From contig OZ004588.1 of the NCBI GenBank assembly GCA_963924555.1, positions 2,356,001 through 2,420,000 of the forward strand: 64,000 nucleotides of DNA, written 5' to 3'. Every line of letters starts with the position of its first letter. Position 1 is the first letter of the stretch. Origin of the DNA: Crambe crambe (Eukaryota > Porifera > Demospongiae > Poecilosclerida > Crambeidae). This document shows, one piece after another, positions 35,985-47,787 of the stretch. The notes beneath the pieces are model-generated. The model saw only the letters and a program-made list of their open reading frames with translations, did no database searches and was not told the DNA's origin. The position numbers were made by a program, and so were the translations under genes.

Positions 35985-37530
35985 AAGATCAACCTACCGA
36001 CTTACTGGCTATAGTCATCAAAATTCTGCTTTAGCCATCTGTTAGAGCGGCACCTAGAGGCTGATCTTTTGCTATTAGTTTTGACTAAAGCGCTACTTTA
36101 TAAATCAGTGATATCGATAGCACTCGGCTAATCTTTCTACGCCATTTTGAAGTGCACGTCGGTAGGGGGCGGGCCGTATGGGCGGGGCCACGTATAAGTG
36201 CACATCTGGCTCAATCAGTTCAGCTCTAGTTTGATCGTTTAGCTAGCTATTTATTCTTATCTGATGATCTTCCTGACACTCCTTGCTGCATTGCAGTACA
36301 GATGCTCATCCTATAGTAGTAGTGTCAGCTCACTTTACCATGCCATGCATTTACATTGCTGTTGCTGTAAAGTTTTATATTAAATAATACACAAAACTTA
36401 ACTTAAATCCAGAGACTGTGTATGTGCCTACAAAAGAAAAAAGATTGGTTTATGTAGAGCTGGCTTTGTATAGACTATATAGTACTGTTACTGTAGCCTC
36501 ATGTCAAATATTAATAATCACTGCATACTCTCAGTTCAAGTGACGATCAATACTGCCTCCCTTAATTCTTTACTTACACAAACTTATTTTCAACTTCAAG
36601 CACTAAAAAAAAGGATAGAAACAAGTGAGCGTAAAAAATTTCTTCTAAATAAAAAGTTAAGTAGGGATAGCCTAAAATCTAACTGGGCTGTATAATGTAC
36701 TGCAGCCTCGTCGTATGAAAACAATCCCTACTTTTACAATGGCCCATAGCTAGCTATAGGTAGTGAATGTAAATGTAGGGATTGTTTTCATACGACGAGG
36801 CTGCAGTACATTATACAGCCCAGTTAGATTTTAGGCTATCCCTACTTAACTTTTTATTTAGAAGAAATTTTTTACGCTCACTTGTAATAATAATAATAAT
36901 AATAATGTATAAGATCGACGTACCGACTTACTGGCTATAGTCATCAAAATTCTGCTTTGGCCATCTGTTAGAGTGGCACCTAGAGGCTGATCTTTTGCTA
37001 TTAGTTTTGACTAAGGCTCTACTTCACTATTCGATAGCACTCGGAACACAGCTGCTAATCTTTCTACGCCATTTTGAAGGGGGCGGGGCTTATGGGCGGA
37101 GCCACGTAAGCTTAAGTTTAGCTATAGCCAAGGTCTTCATTCATTATCTGATGATGTTCCAGTCACTCCTTGCTGAATTACAGTACAGATGCTCATCCTA
37201 TAGTAGCATTATAGCCAGTACTTGGCTGTAGTGTAGTCAGCTCACTTCACCATGCCGTGTACATGTCTATTACATTGCTGTTGCTGTAAAGTTTTATATC
37301 AACAAAACTTAAATAGCTAAACAAATTCTTCAACCAGAGACACCTACAAAAGAGGTTTATGTAGAGCTGGCTTTGTATAGTACTGTACTGTAGCCTCCCT
37401 CATTCAACTTCAAGCACTAAGAAAAAGGATAGAAACAAGTGAGCATAAAAAATAAAAAGGTTAAGTAGGGATAGCCTAAAATCTAGCTGGGCTATCTATA
37501 ATGTGCTGCAGCCTCGTATGAAAAAAATCT
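35985..37530 (+). repeat. tandem segmental copies with fold-back between
   Basis: The stretch 35,990-36,740 matches about 36,905-37,520 in the same orientation (CTACCGACTTACTGGCTATA, GGCACCTAGAGGCTGATC, GCTGGCTTTGTATAG). No gene is recognised; the ~78 codon frame at 36,995 is not conserved between the copies. Confidence 0.7.
36624..36885. mobile_element. fold-back element, ~113-bp near-perfect arms
   Basis: Arms about 36,624-36,736 and 36,771-36,885 are essentially exact reverse complements around a ~35 bp loop. The arms contain AAGTTAAGTAGGGATAGCC and GCAGCCTCGTCGTATG. Outer ends read CAAGTGAGCGTAAAAAATTT, shared with the 37.8-38.3 kb element. A transcript would form a long hairpin. Confidence 0.85.
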
Positions 37531-37836
37531 TCACGATATTACCTCATAAAAGGGGTGGGGCAATTAATAGCAGTTCTCCTCATATAACACCTGCACAGGA
37601 TGTGGCCATTTGATGGCATCCACTATTATGATCACTACACCAAATGCATAAACTCCCCATACTCCTCCCTCGAGCAAGACATACGTACCATCTCAATAAT
37701 TATTTCAGTGATCACATATGTAACAATTAGCTAATGCTGTTCACTTTTTAAAATGTTCACTCTTAAATAAATTTAGTTCAATCAAGGAAGCCTTTAGTGT
37801 CTATCAATTTTCATAATCACAAAGAAAAAGAATGCA

Positions 37837-38285
37837 AACAAGTGAATGCAAAAAATTTCTTCGAAATAAAAATGTGAAGTAGGGATGCTATTATAACTGC
37901 AGCTTCATTATGAAAAACAAGTACTGCAGCATCGAAGCAGTATGGCCCAAAAATCTAGCTGGAATATGTATTATAACGGCATGCAAGAGAGTGAACTTAG
38001 TGAAGTGACCCTTACCCATCATCAAGTACAAGATACTATTCCTACTTCACTCCCATGATCAAGGGCCAAGGGAGTGAAGTAGGAATAGTGTCTCGTACTT
38101 GATGATGGGTAAGGGTCACTTCACTAAGTTCGCTCTCTTGCATGCAGTTATAATACATATTCCAGCTAGATTTTTGGGCCATACTACTTCGATGCTGCAG
38201 TACTTGTTTTTCATAATGAAGCTGCAGTTATAATAGCATCCCTACTTCACATTTTTATTTCGAAGAAATTTTTTGCATTCACTTG
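37837..38285. mobile_element. fold-back element, ~220-bp arms
   Basis: Arms about 37,837-38,057 and 38,068-38,285 are near-perfect reverse complements with almost no loop. Outer ends read CAAGTGAATGCAAAAAATTT and then TTCGAAATAAAAATGTGAAG, a variant of the 36.6 kb element's ends. It has no coding capacity. Confidence 0.85.
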
Positions 38286-38332
38286 TTTGAAATAGGATTA
38301 CAAGAAGATACAAAGACAACAAGATGTCAGTC

Positions 38333-39425
38333 TAGGTGAATCTGGTTCTCTGATGATTACTGGAATTGTTGATTTGCATGTGAGCCTCCCCAAGGAAGTG
38401 TTATTAAAGAAAGTTTAAATTGGTTCTCTAATAATCGATTGTCGTTATTATTGTTGTTGTTATTATTGTTATTGTGATTGTTATTGTTAATATTTGTTTT
38501 GATTCATGGGGTAAGTTGTAATAATGTCATATATTTGACATCTGCTATGGCTAGAATACTGGCAGGAAGTTGAAGAACTTTTGCTGTTTTGCTACAACAA
38601 AAATTAATGACCAATTTCCTATGGCCATAAACCAAGGATTTGCTAAATTCATGAATGATTTGCTAAATTCATAAATTCATGAAGAATTCTGAGGCCGATC
38701 TATTTATAATCCAGCTAAGCCTAAAATCTTGATAGCTTTACTATTTAACGATAGGCAGCTCCGATACTATCTGCTGCTAGGCTAGCAAAGCGTAGTAACA
38801 CTCGAATTCAGTGGCAGCTCAATGCCTCTTCTCTTTGTTAGGCCTGGTTGGTCATGTGCTCGTGCATGGTTGTAGCACCAATTCGTCATGGTGATGTATG
38901 TATTACCTTGGACTCACGGATTTCTATGGTCTTGCGATATTTTCGAGTACCAGGCCCTCCACAATCATAATTGAAAAAGAGGGCCGGGGGACAAGGCTAA
39001 TCATGATAAATTTTTGATTTTGATTTATTTTCAGGGTCATTAAAATTAATCACATGACATTTAATTACCTTGTACAAAATGGAGTAAAAGGTAATTATGT
39101 TGTAACAAAGAAAATAAACAAATTAAAAGCATGAATTATTATTTAACTAAAATTTCCCAATTTATGGTAGCTACTTACATTCAGCCTTCAACAAGAGAGC
39201 AATGTTCTAGCATAGCTGTACTACTCCACTGACTGTTAAAGATCGATACTCTGCATATCTAATTCATGTTTTTATATCCACATCAACTGAAACTTTGTTA
39301 GCTGATTCCACAGTCTTCTGTGCCTAATTGTTTCAGCCAGTTAACAAACATTGTGGTTATGTTTGACTACTTCAGCTTCAAAGTTGGATGAGCAGTGCTA
39401 GTAGGATGCTATAACTGAGCTACAA
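38333..39425 (+). repeat. segmental copy 2 of the sequence after exon 4
   Basis: Partner of 34,505-35,160. It contains extra DNA, including a stretch near 38.6-39.1 kb with no counterpart in copy 1. No gene is recognised. Confidence 0.65.
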
Positions 39426-39639
39426 GTAAAGCTATTCTGAATAAAGAAGGAAAGTTAGGGATGGCCGTGTGTGGTTCAAAAAGTTCAGCAACAAGGGAGT
39501 GAACTTCATAGGATAAGATAAAATATAAAGGGAGTGAAGTAGGAATAATTAGCTCGTAGTTTGGAAATAATTGTTGCTTACTTGACTGAAGTTTTTAGGC
39601 GCTACCTTCACATATCACATAAATATGATTTGCATTAAT

Positions 39640-40460
39640 CATACCCACCAGACTTCCAGCAAGTTTTCTTCTCAAGTGAATAACCTCTGCCTTCAAGCAA
39701 CACTGACCTCATTTCAGTTTGCTTGATTGACCACATACTGATTTTTAACTGGGTGTAAGTGATGTATGAGCTTGTTTCACTCACCTGAGTAGCCAATCAC
39801 TCTAGTATGTCTAACTATTATCTTCTCCAACTGAACCACTAAATTTAATACTCACAAATTTAATGTTGTCATTATTAGGTAATACTTGCCAAGTATGTAA
39901 CTTGATATTAAGTAAAGTGACCTCAGGAATCAGGACACAGTAACTTACATCTTCACTTTTTTAGAATGACTGAATAAAGAGCTCAAAAGTTGCTCCGGAC
40001 CCATGCATGTGCTGCTGAAATCGTCCAAACATACATTGTAAAATAAGTGTGCTATGGACATTTTGGTGTGTGAAATGTGTCCATATTGGGACAAAATGTC
40101 CCAATACGGACACCAATGGTGTCCACAGCACACTTTCATTTTTACAGTGTACCTATTAGGAAGATTTACTCATTGCATGTTAACAACATTACATAACCAC
40201 ATACCTCAATATCTACAAGCATATTACAAGCATATACATGACAATTTTGCAAATTTACAAGCTATTTGCAATGAGGTTACAGGAAATCATATGAAGCAGC
40301 TGAAAAAAGTATGAGTTCTTCAATGGTTTTGGACTATATACTCAGTTGAGTTACAATGAGCCCTAAATAGTGGTTAGTAGCATTATTATAGTCTGAAATT
40401 TTCACTGTTTAACAAAAATTGGAATGTGAACCATAATTATGTTTTGTGTACTGATTCTCT
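39640..40460 (+). repeat. segmental copy, partner at 42.19-42.96 kb
   Basis: Matches 42,187-42,960 in the same orientation (TAATACTTGCCAAGTATGTA, CATTACATAACCACATACCT). A frame reading HNHIPQYLQAYYKHIHDNFA is open in both copies for about 45 codons, with weaker traces at 35.42 and 43.53 kb. I do not recognise it, and it may be repeat-derived. Confidence 0.65.
40034..40149. mobile_element. 116-bp MITE with TA duplication and empty site
   Basis: A hairpin with CATTGTAAAA / TTTTTACAGTG ends is flanked by TA on both sides. The segmental partner at about 42.62 kb (CCAAACATGCCTATTTAG) lacks it, giving a natural empty site. The TA duplication suggests mobilisation by a Tc1/mariner-type transposase. 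Confidence 0.85.
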
Positions 40461-40559
40461 TCAAATCCAACAAGAAGTTCTTGTCAGTATACTTCAGTAC
40501 AATATAAATTTACCAAATGTTAGAATTCATATGCACAGGCTAGGATAACACTACACATG

Positions 40560-43157
40560 TATGTTACCTTAGAGATAAGTGTTTAAACTTTGGGTGAGAC
40601 ATGCTGGGTGAATACCCATGATATCTGCATAATGAGAAACTGGACATCTTACAGAAATGTGAGGGTGCTAGTTTTCTCCTTGTTTACCTAAGTGCTGACT
40701 GAGCTTGGCCTTTACGTAATAGTTATAGCACTCCCTTCAGTGCTCTAAGTAATTTAGTGTAGTTTGCATGGGTGGATTTACAAAGGAGCTGTACCACACT
40801 ATATCTATGAGGACAAATCAATCTTGATGACTATAATTGATAATGTTGATTGCCCCCCCCCCCCCCAAAAAAAAATAAAATAATAATAATAATAATAATA
40901 AAAATAAATACTGTAAATGGTATAGTGTCAATCAAGTTAATGTTCATGGTACAGTTGGACTAATTTCCTGAGAATCCAAGAATATAGGTGCATTATAGGA
41001 GGTGTAACTTTCTCCTCATCAATTTAGACTTCGTCTTCAATTTTTACAATTTTAATAATATTCATTGAGTCTTGATTAGATTTTTGGTCAATAATCACAT
41101 TGTTTGGAAACCACACATCCTGTAAAACTGTGGATACTATGAAAGTAAGAGTCTTTTTGCTTGTTTTGTAACTGTTCCTAGTGTGTTCCAATTGGTGCAT
41201 AGCTGGATCAGTTGTGCTTCGTTCAATTCATTGCGCATTGCATGCATGCAGCACTGTGCTGTATGGGCTGAACTATATGAGTTTCATACAGCACAGCCTA
41301 TTCAAAAACGGTGCTGTATGAAGGATATAGCACAGTACTGCTCCTTTGATCCACCCACGCAAAATACAATAATGCATTACACAGCCATATTGCTGTAAAG
41401 ACTGCAGCTGAGATTTTTGTCGTAGTATTTCTATTTATACAACTACTGCAGGTTACCCTATATGAATCACTCTAAAGTGATCCACTTTCTACCTAGCAAC
41501 CACTAGTGGTACTATCATGTGCATACCATGAAACTTTCCCTGCTGATCTTCGTCGATTCTTGAATAATTTCAAACTTGAAATACAGTCATTTAAAGCAAA
41601 AATGGAGAAAGTTCGTGTCTACAATGATTTACCCTTGCTCTGTACTTCTCACTTGAATGATTTCAAACTCAAACTATTTGTAATCATTTGGAGAAAGTTC
41701 ATGAGTATCGTGTCTCCAATAATTTGCTGGTAGCTTTTCTTGCTCTTATTGTAGGTGGGATCCTTGAAAATAATTCGCGAAATATTTAGAAATAACTATC
41801 CTCGAAATATTAGTGCCTCAAAAATAGAGCGCTATACGGTAATACCGTATGGCTGTAAATGTTGGTGGAGAATTTTATTTCGCAGTTTGGCCATTATCGT
41901 ATAGTATATTGAGAGCCTTCAAATTTATTGCTATTGTCATGGTAAGTTACCCTGCATATGGTAAAGACCTCATTAATATTGATGATTGAGTATTCAGGCC
42001 GAGGACAAGGCTATTCACAGTCATAATTTCCAAGTAACTACACCTGATTAGTTAGATGGAGTGACTACTGCCTTTAGGCATAGTTACCTTCACAAACGGC
42101 TAAATAGTTAACTTTCAGGCTTGTTTATACAACAGTTCTGCATGTGCTAGCACACAATAACACATAACATTCATGTTTTGCTTAAGTCATGCCCACCTGA
42201 GTTCAATTTTAACCCAACAAGTTTTCTTTTTGAATGGCCTGCTCTGCCTTCAAGAGATAGAGTGTGACACTGACCTTGAATGAATGGATTGATTGACCAC
42301 ATACCCATTTTTAACTGGGTATACATTACTTACTATGTATGAGCTCACTTCACTCGCCCGAGTAGCCAATCACTCAGTATGTCTAACGGTATTTTCATAC
42401 TTCATGTCTTCTTTCCATTACTCCCACTAAACCACTAAATTTAATACTCACCAATTTAATGTTGTCATTATTAGGTAATACTTGCCAAGTATGTAACTTG
42501 ATATTAAGTAAAGTGGCCTCAGTAACGTATACGTCTAAGGTATAAGCCTCACATCTTCACTTTCTTAGGATGACTGAATAAAGAACTCAAAAGTTACTTC
42601 CATGTGCTACTGAAATCATCCAAACATGCCTATTTAGAAAGGAAGATTTACTCATGGACATGTTAACAGCATTACATAACCACATACCTCAATATCTACA
42701 AACACATTACAAGCATATACATGACAATTTTGCAAATTTACAAGCTATTTGCAATGAGATTACAGGAAATCATATGAAGCAGATGCAAGAAGTACTTCTT
42801 TGGAATTATATACTCAGTTGAGTTACAATGAGCCCTAAATAGTGGTTAGTAGCATTATTATAGTCTGAAATTTTCACTGTTAAAAAAAATTGGAATGTGA
42901 ACCATAATTATTACGTTTTGTGTACTGATTCTCTTCAAATCCAACGACAAGTTCCAGTCAATATACTCCAGCACAATATAAATGTTAATACATGTTGAAT
43001 TCACATGGACATGCTCAGTCAGCACTTAAGGTAAACAAGGAGAAAACTAGCACCCTCACATTTCTGTGAGATGTCCAGTTTCTCATGATTCAAACATCAT
43101 GGGTATCCACCCAGCATGTCTCACCCAAAGTTTAAACACTTATCTCTATGGTAACAT
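40560..43157. repeat. inverted pair 40.56-40.70 / 43.01-43.16 kb
   Basis: The stretch 40,560-40,703 (GAGATAAGTGTTTAAACTTT...) is the reverse complement of about 43,011-43,157. Between them lie a directly repeated block and Roc-COR gene shreds, so the interval has undergone both duplication and inversion. The stretch 41,915-41,970 is likewise inverted relative to 35,283-35,345. Confidence 0.7.
41691..41750 (+). pseudogene. fragment of the Roc-COR-death gene
   Basis: GAGAAAGTTCATGAGTATCG and the following bases match the intact gene at about 46,853-46,912. The fragment is about 60 bp, lacks a continuing frame and is flanked by unrelated repeat. It is related to the next fragment, at 43.39 kb. 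Confidence 0.6.
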
Positions 43158-43390
43158 GCATGTGTATAGGTTTAATCCAACTGAGCTAAGATTGTGGTCA
43201 TAGTATTTCTATCTATATGCTTCAACCAACTACCCTGTATGAATCACTCCAAAATCATCAACTTTCTGTCCAGCAACAACCTAAGTACCAACTTTGTGCT
43301 AGTGGTACTATCATCATGTGCATATATAAATCTATAAAACTTTTGCCTATTGATCCTGGAATGATTTCAAACTTGAATTATTTGAACAAA

Positions 43391-43513
43391 TTGAGAAATT
43401 TCATGAGTATCGTGTCTCCAATAATTTACTTGTAGCTCCTCTTGTTCTTACTTCTCATTTGGAGGTCCTCGTCTTGGTACTTACTGCAGTCTCACTTGCT
43501 TTTTGTCTTGAAT
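43391..43513 (+). pseudogene. fragment of the Roc-COR-death gene
   Basis: About 120 bp match the intact gene around residues 540-575 (GGAGGTCCTCGTCTTGGTAC is exact), with substitutions and indels that introduce stops. It appears to be a remnant of a third or fourth gene copy upstream of the intact one. Confidence 0.75.
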
Positions 43514-44515
43514 CACTTATCTTGAGCTAGTTAACAGCATCACATAACAACATACCTCAAGCACATTACATACAAATTTTAATGCGATTACAGGAAGTCA
43601 TTTAAAGGTTGAATATGAAGAACCTAATAAGTTATGTTGGCAAGACCATCATCCAAACCCAAGAACTACTTCTAGTTCAGATCATTGATAAAACTTCAGT
43701 TATATTGGCTATAGCAGCTCCAGGACTTACAATAAATAGAAAACAAAGAAGATTTAGATATTCAACTGGACACATAATTGAAAGTTTACCATCTGTAATG
43801 AGCTTTCTAGAAAAGAATCACCTGTTCCTTGCATTGATGAATTTGAGCATTTAGTTTAATAATAATTCATGAGGTTTGTATGATAAAGCACTAGCTATTG
43901 AAATATCAAAATCTCATGGAACCAATTAGCTCTTTGTGGAATCAGTGTACATAACATTGTGTGTAAGTGGTTGAACTTTCAATGTTATTACGATTTTCAG
44001 GAATGTGATAAGTAAATGTTTGTATGGTGTTAGTTTTATAGGAAGGCACTTCAGGAGTTGAATAGCATTATCTGGTTTTCTGTTTTGGTAATTAACCATT
44101 GGCTGACACTGAAGTCAGCAGCTCCAGCTGAAGTGGTACTAGGTAGCTAGCCTGTGAATGGCTAGCAAACTCTTGATTGAATACATAGCCATTCTTGACC
44201 TTCCGTAATTCAGCTGACTACTACTAACGTGAGTAGCACTTACTTTCCTAGGTCCAATGCACTTGGCAACTAGTGAGCATAAAGAAAGAAGAAAATAAAT
44301 TGTTTACTTATCATTCCACTAATATAGTAGAATGTTCTTACATGTGCATGCAAAAAAGTATTCATATAGCTATTAAATTTTCAATCCCATGGTACAAATT
44401 ATTCATGGTGTATGCAATGATGTTCTATGTCAGTTGTGTGCATGACACATACCAAGTAGAAAAAAATTAATTTGAGTGGGTATATTAATATAATTTGATG
44501 TTTATACATGCATAA
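43514..44515. other. spacer upstream of the Roc-COR-death gene
   Basis: No gene is recognised. An 81-codon frame at 43,609-43,854 is open but matches nothing I know. Because it sits on repeat-derived sequence (the GATTACAGGAAGTCAT block shared with 40.28 and 42.75 kb), I give it little weight. Confidence 0.4.
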
Positions 44516-45197
44516 TAGCCTCGTACCCAGGCCCGCTTTTTTCGCGGGGCAGTGGAAAAGTGAAGGGCCTAGTATAAGTTGCATGCGCATGCACTTAATT
44601 AAACACGAGATAATATGTAAAATTTAGTCCATGATGAATGATGTAATCATAAAAACGTATGTAGCATGTGCGCATTCAATCAGTGCATGCAGCTAAGGTA
44701 AAGCGGGGCTATTTCGAATGGCGGGGCTATTCCGTAGGGTCAAATATTTTCAAAATTTCATGAGCTTACGAGCTCTATTTTGAAAGATATATTCTACCAT
44801 TATAGTAGATTATATCCTCCAACAGTGGTTTCAGAAATATTTGAACCTACGGAATAGCCCCGCCGTTCGAAATAGCCCCACTTTACTTTATCTATGCTTA
44901 AAGCTAGCAAGTTAGCTAGCTAGATCTGACTCCAGACCTTATCCACATCAGTGAAATAAACTAAGACAAGACAAGAACAACACCATCCCTCTCAACCCAA
45001 TATGGTCAAAAAAGGTAAGACATGATACTTTGATAGCAGCAACTCTTCTCGTCTAACCAGTTGGTGTAACAGATGTGCCCGAAAGTATAGCGAATCCCCC
45101 CCTAATTGGGGGGATGGATCGCATGCACATGCAAGTTATACCAGGCCCTTTGCTTTTCCACTGCTCTGCGAAAAAAGCGGGCCTGGGTACGAGGCTA
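44516..45197. mobile_element. TIR element with 10-bp target duplication (Mutator-like features)
   Basis: Terminal inverted repeats of about 77 bp (TAGCCTCGTACCCAGGCCCG... at 44,516-44,592 and its reverse at 45,121-45,197) are flanked by an exact 10-bp duplication, ACATGCATAA (44,506-44,515 and 45,198-45,207). Long TIRs plus a 9-11 bp duplication are hallmarks of Mutator-like elements. No transposase is present. A second inverted-repeat MITE is nested inside (about 44,698-44,886). The predicted first exon of the downstream gene lies within it. Confidence 0.85.
44698..44886. mobile_element. nested MITE
   Basis: Arms about 44,698-44,754 and 44,830-44,886 pair with few mismatches; they contain GGGGCTATTTCGAA and GGGGCTATTCCGTAGG. 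The element is non-coding. Confidence 0.75.
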
Positions 45198-47787
45198 ACA
45201 TGCATAATAACATTCATCCGGTTTTTTCATTGACTACCTGTAGGTTCCGCTGAGTCACGTCGACTGTATAACAAGGCAATGAAGCAGGGACATGTAAAGT
45301 CCCAGATCAACAAAGCCCTCCTTTATGGGGCTCCAGGAACCGGAAAATCGAGTTCAATCGACCTTTTCGTTGGTAACCCTCCAAGGCAAGCCAGAATAAG
45401 CACTCCTCTAGCTGCTCGTCCAATTACAATGATACATATGGGTGTAACCAAGAAGGAGTGGAAAAAGCTTTCCTCAAAAGAACAGAAAAAAATTCTAGCG
45501 AGGGCCATATATGCTCAGCTTCATGCCAATGACAAAGATTCTGGCGAGGATTCTGTCTCTGATGAGGGATCTGGTGAGGATTCTGAATCTGGCGAAAATT
45601 TAAGTTCTGATACGACTCTTGAGCACAAAGAAGCTCATAGTAAAGAAGATAAGTCGACACGTGACGTACATCCACAAGTACACCCAGCAACTCATTCCAG
45701 TCCAACACTTGCTAGAAAACCAAAGAAAGGTTCTCAATCAAAGGAAAAGATTTCACTGCCATCCATTAGCACACATGAGGAACTAATGGAACTATTGGAC
45801 GAGATCTCCAAATCAAATGAAGCCTTACCTGTCTTCTGGAAGGTCAAATTGATCGACTCTGGTGGACAACCACAATTTCATGAGGTGTTACCTGTATTTC
45901 TTCGTCGCATGTCCCTCTACATATTCGTCTTCAAGCTGTCAGAAGAACTCGCCACCAAGCCCATGGTAGAGTATTTTGGGGAGGATGGGAAGCGTGTGGG
46001 GACACCTTACCGATCAGCTCAGTCCAACGAGCAGCTATTGAAGCACTGCCTTCGCACTTTGCACACCCACAGATCATCTCCCGATACTAAAGGTGAGTGC
46101 TCCAAAATCATGATCGTAGGGACCCACAGGGACGAAGAACACCTGTGCACGACCGAAACACGAGAGCAGAAGAATAAGAAGTTAGAAAAGCTGTTGCTTC
46201 CGATGTTCCGAGAGGAAGTCATCTACTACAAACTGGCAGAAAATAAGTTAATCTTTCCAGTCAATGCCAAAAATCCTGAAGAGCTCGATAGGGATACAGC
46301 TAAAGATATCCAAAGTGTAGTCCTAACAAAGTGTATGCCTGATCCCATTGATGTGCCCCTTCAGTATTTCTCTTTGGAAATTATCCTTGAAGAAGTCAGC
46401 CTTTCTTTAGATAGAGGGGTATTGAGCAAAGAAGAATGCCTTCGAGCAGCAGATAAGCTTTTCTTTGATGAGCATACACTGGATGCAGCTCTCCAGTTCC
46501 TAGATGAAATTTCATCGGTTTTTTATTTTCCCGAGGTTCTGGATGGTGTTGTATTCACTAACCCTCAAGTCCTCTTGGATAAGGTAACTGAGTTGGTGGA
46601 GATTACCTATTGTTTGAGGGAAAATGTTGGTTGTAAAACACTTGGTGCACTTTCTGGAGGCTGGCAGAAGTTTAAAGATCATGGCATTGTTAGCTTAGAG
46701 CTTCTGCAAGAGAAAGAGTTTAATAAGCATTATGTGCCTGATATCTTTACTCCTGTTGATCTGGTCAAGCTCTTTAGAAAGTTGCTCATCATAGCTGACT
46801 TTAGTGCTTCAGAGTACATCATGCCTGCCCTCCTTCCTGTTCTTGAAACTGAGAAGGTTCATGAGTATCGTGTCTCCAAAGATTCACTTGTAGCTCCTCT
46901 TGCTCTGGACTTCCCACTTGGAGGTCCTCGTCTTGGTACTTACTGCAGTCTCACTTGCTTTCTTGTCTCCAATGACAACCAGTTTCCTTGTCCTTGGAAA
47001 ATAGTGTTGCTTCCTCATTCCAACACTCCAGCTTGCCTGAATCGAAACTGCATCAAATTCAAGGTGCCAGGCTTTCCTGGCTCTGTCACTCTGATTGACA
47101 CATTTACACATTTTGAAATCCATATGCATACCGCTGAAGAAGTGTGCTGCAAGATGTGTTCCTTTGTCTCTCAAGCCATTTTTGCGGGCCTGAAGAAAGC
47201 AACTGTTGTTCTTGGCTACAACAACTCCATCCCTTCAAAAGCACTTCTTTGTCCGTGTGATGTTAGTGACCCTCATATTGCCACTTTTAGAGACAGAGTT
47301 TGGACCTGCAGTCGAGACTGCAATGTGTTTGGAGTGCTTACTTCTAGACAATCACTATGGTGTGAACAAGAACATTATTCCTCTACAAATGGTATGTCCA
47401 TACATACATAAACACATATACATACATTCATATATACATACATACATACATACATACATAGCTACATTAATTCTATCTTCCTTGAATTTGATTGTTTTGC
47501 ATGTGCATGCAGCTCCATTGGACTTGAAGACTGTTCGTACTGCTTTGTGGGATGCCAGGTGCAAGTGGTATGACATTGGAGTGGAACTCGACTTGGACAC
47601 AGCAACTCTTGACTCGATCAACACTACTCACTGTAAACAAGTGGAGGACTGTTTTCGAGAGATTCTTTCTAAATGGCTTGAGGTGGCAACACCTTGTCCC
47701 TCGTGGAAGGCACTGGTTAAAGCCCTGAGGTCTCCTGCTGTGGACTTTCCTCAAGTAGCCTCTAAGATTGAAAGCAAGTACATTTGA
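45002..47787 (+). CDS. Roc-COR-like GTPase with C-terminal death domain
   Basis: Exons are 45002-45014, 45244-47391 and 47513-47787, with phase 1 introns, giving 811 aa. The first exon adds only MVKK plus a split Gly; if it is wrong, translation would start at ATG 45279. Visible motifs: P-loop GAPGTGKSS (about 33-41), an acidic/Ser linker (about 103-176), LIDSGGQPQFHE with the Asp-x-Gly-Gly-Gln switch (about 207-218), VGTHRDE as the guanine-specificity motif (about 296-302), and NAK (345-347). A COR-like region follows, then a Cys-rich stretch (about 570-715), and finally a death domain (721-811) with CPSWKALVKAL. Roc-COR proteins are GTP-switched signalling scaffolds, and the death domain suggests immune or cell-death signalling. 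No stop or frameshift was seen. Intron 2 carries (CATA)n. Confidence 0.85.
47513..47787 (+). CDS. last exon: death domain of the Roc-COR protein
   Basis: Begins after TGCATGCAG with APLDLKTVRTALWDARCKWY, then IGVELDLDTATLDSI, FREILSKWLEV, CPSWKALVKAL and a final VASKIESKY, stop TGA. All six helices can be placed. It differs clearly from the death domain of the 62.3 kb paralogue although the GTPase parts are nearly identical, so the last exon may have been swapped. No AATAAA was seen in the first 150 bp downstream. Confidence 0.85.

Noticed and set aside
43609-43854. 81-codon open frame upstream of the Roc-COR gene
   Set aside because: Partly repeat-derived, matches no family I know and shows no splice or start context worth a gene call.
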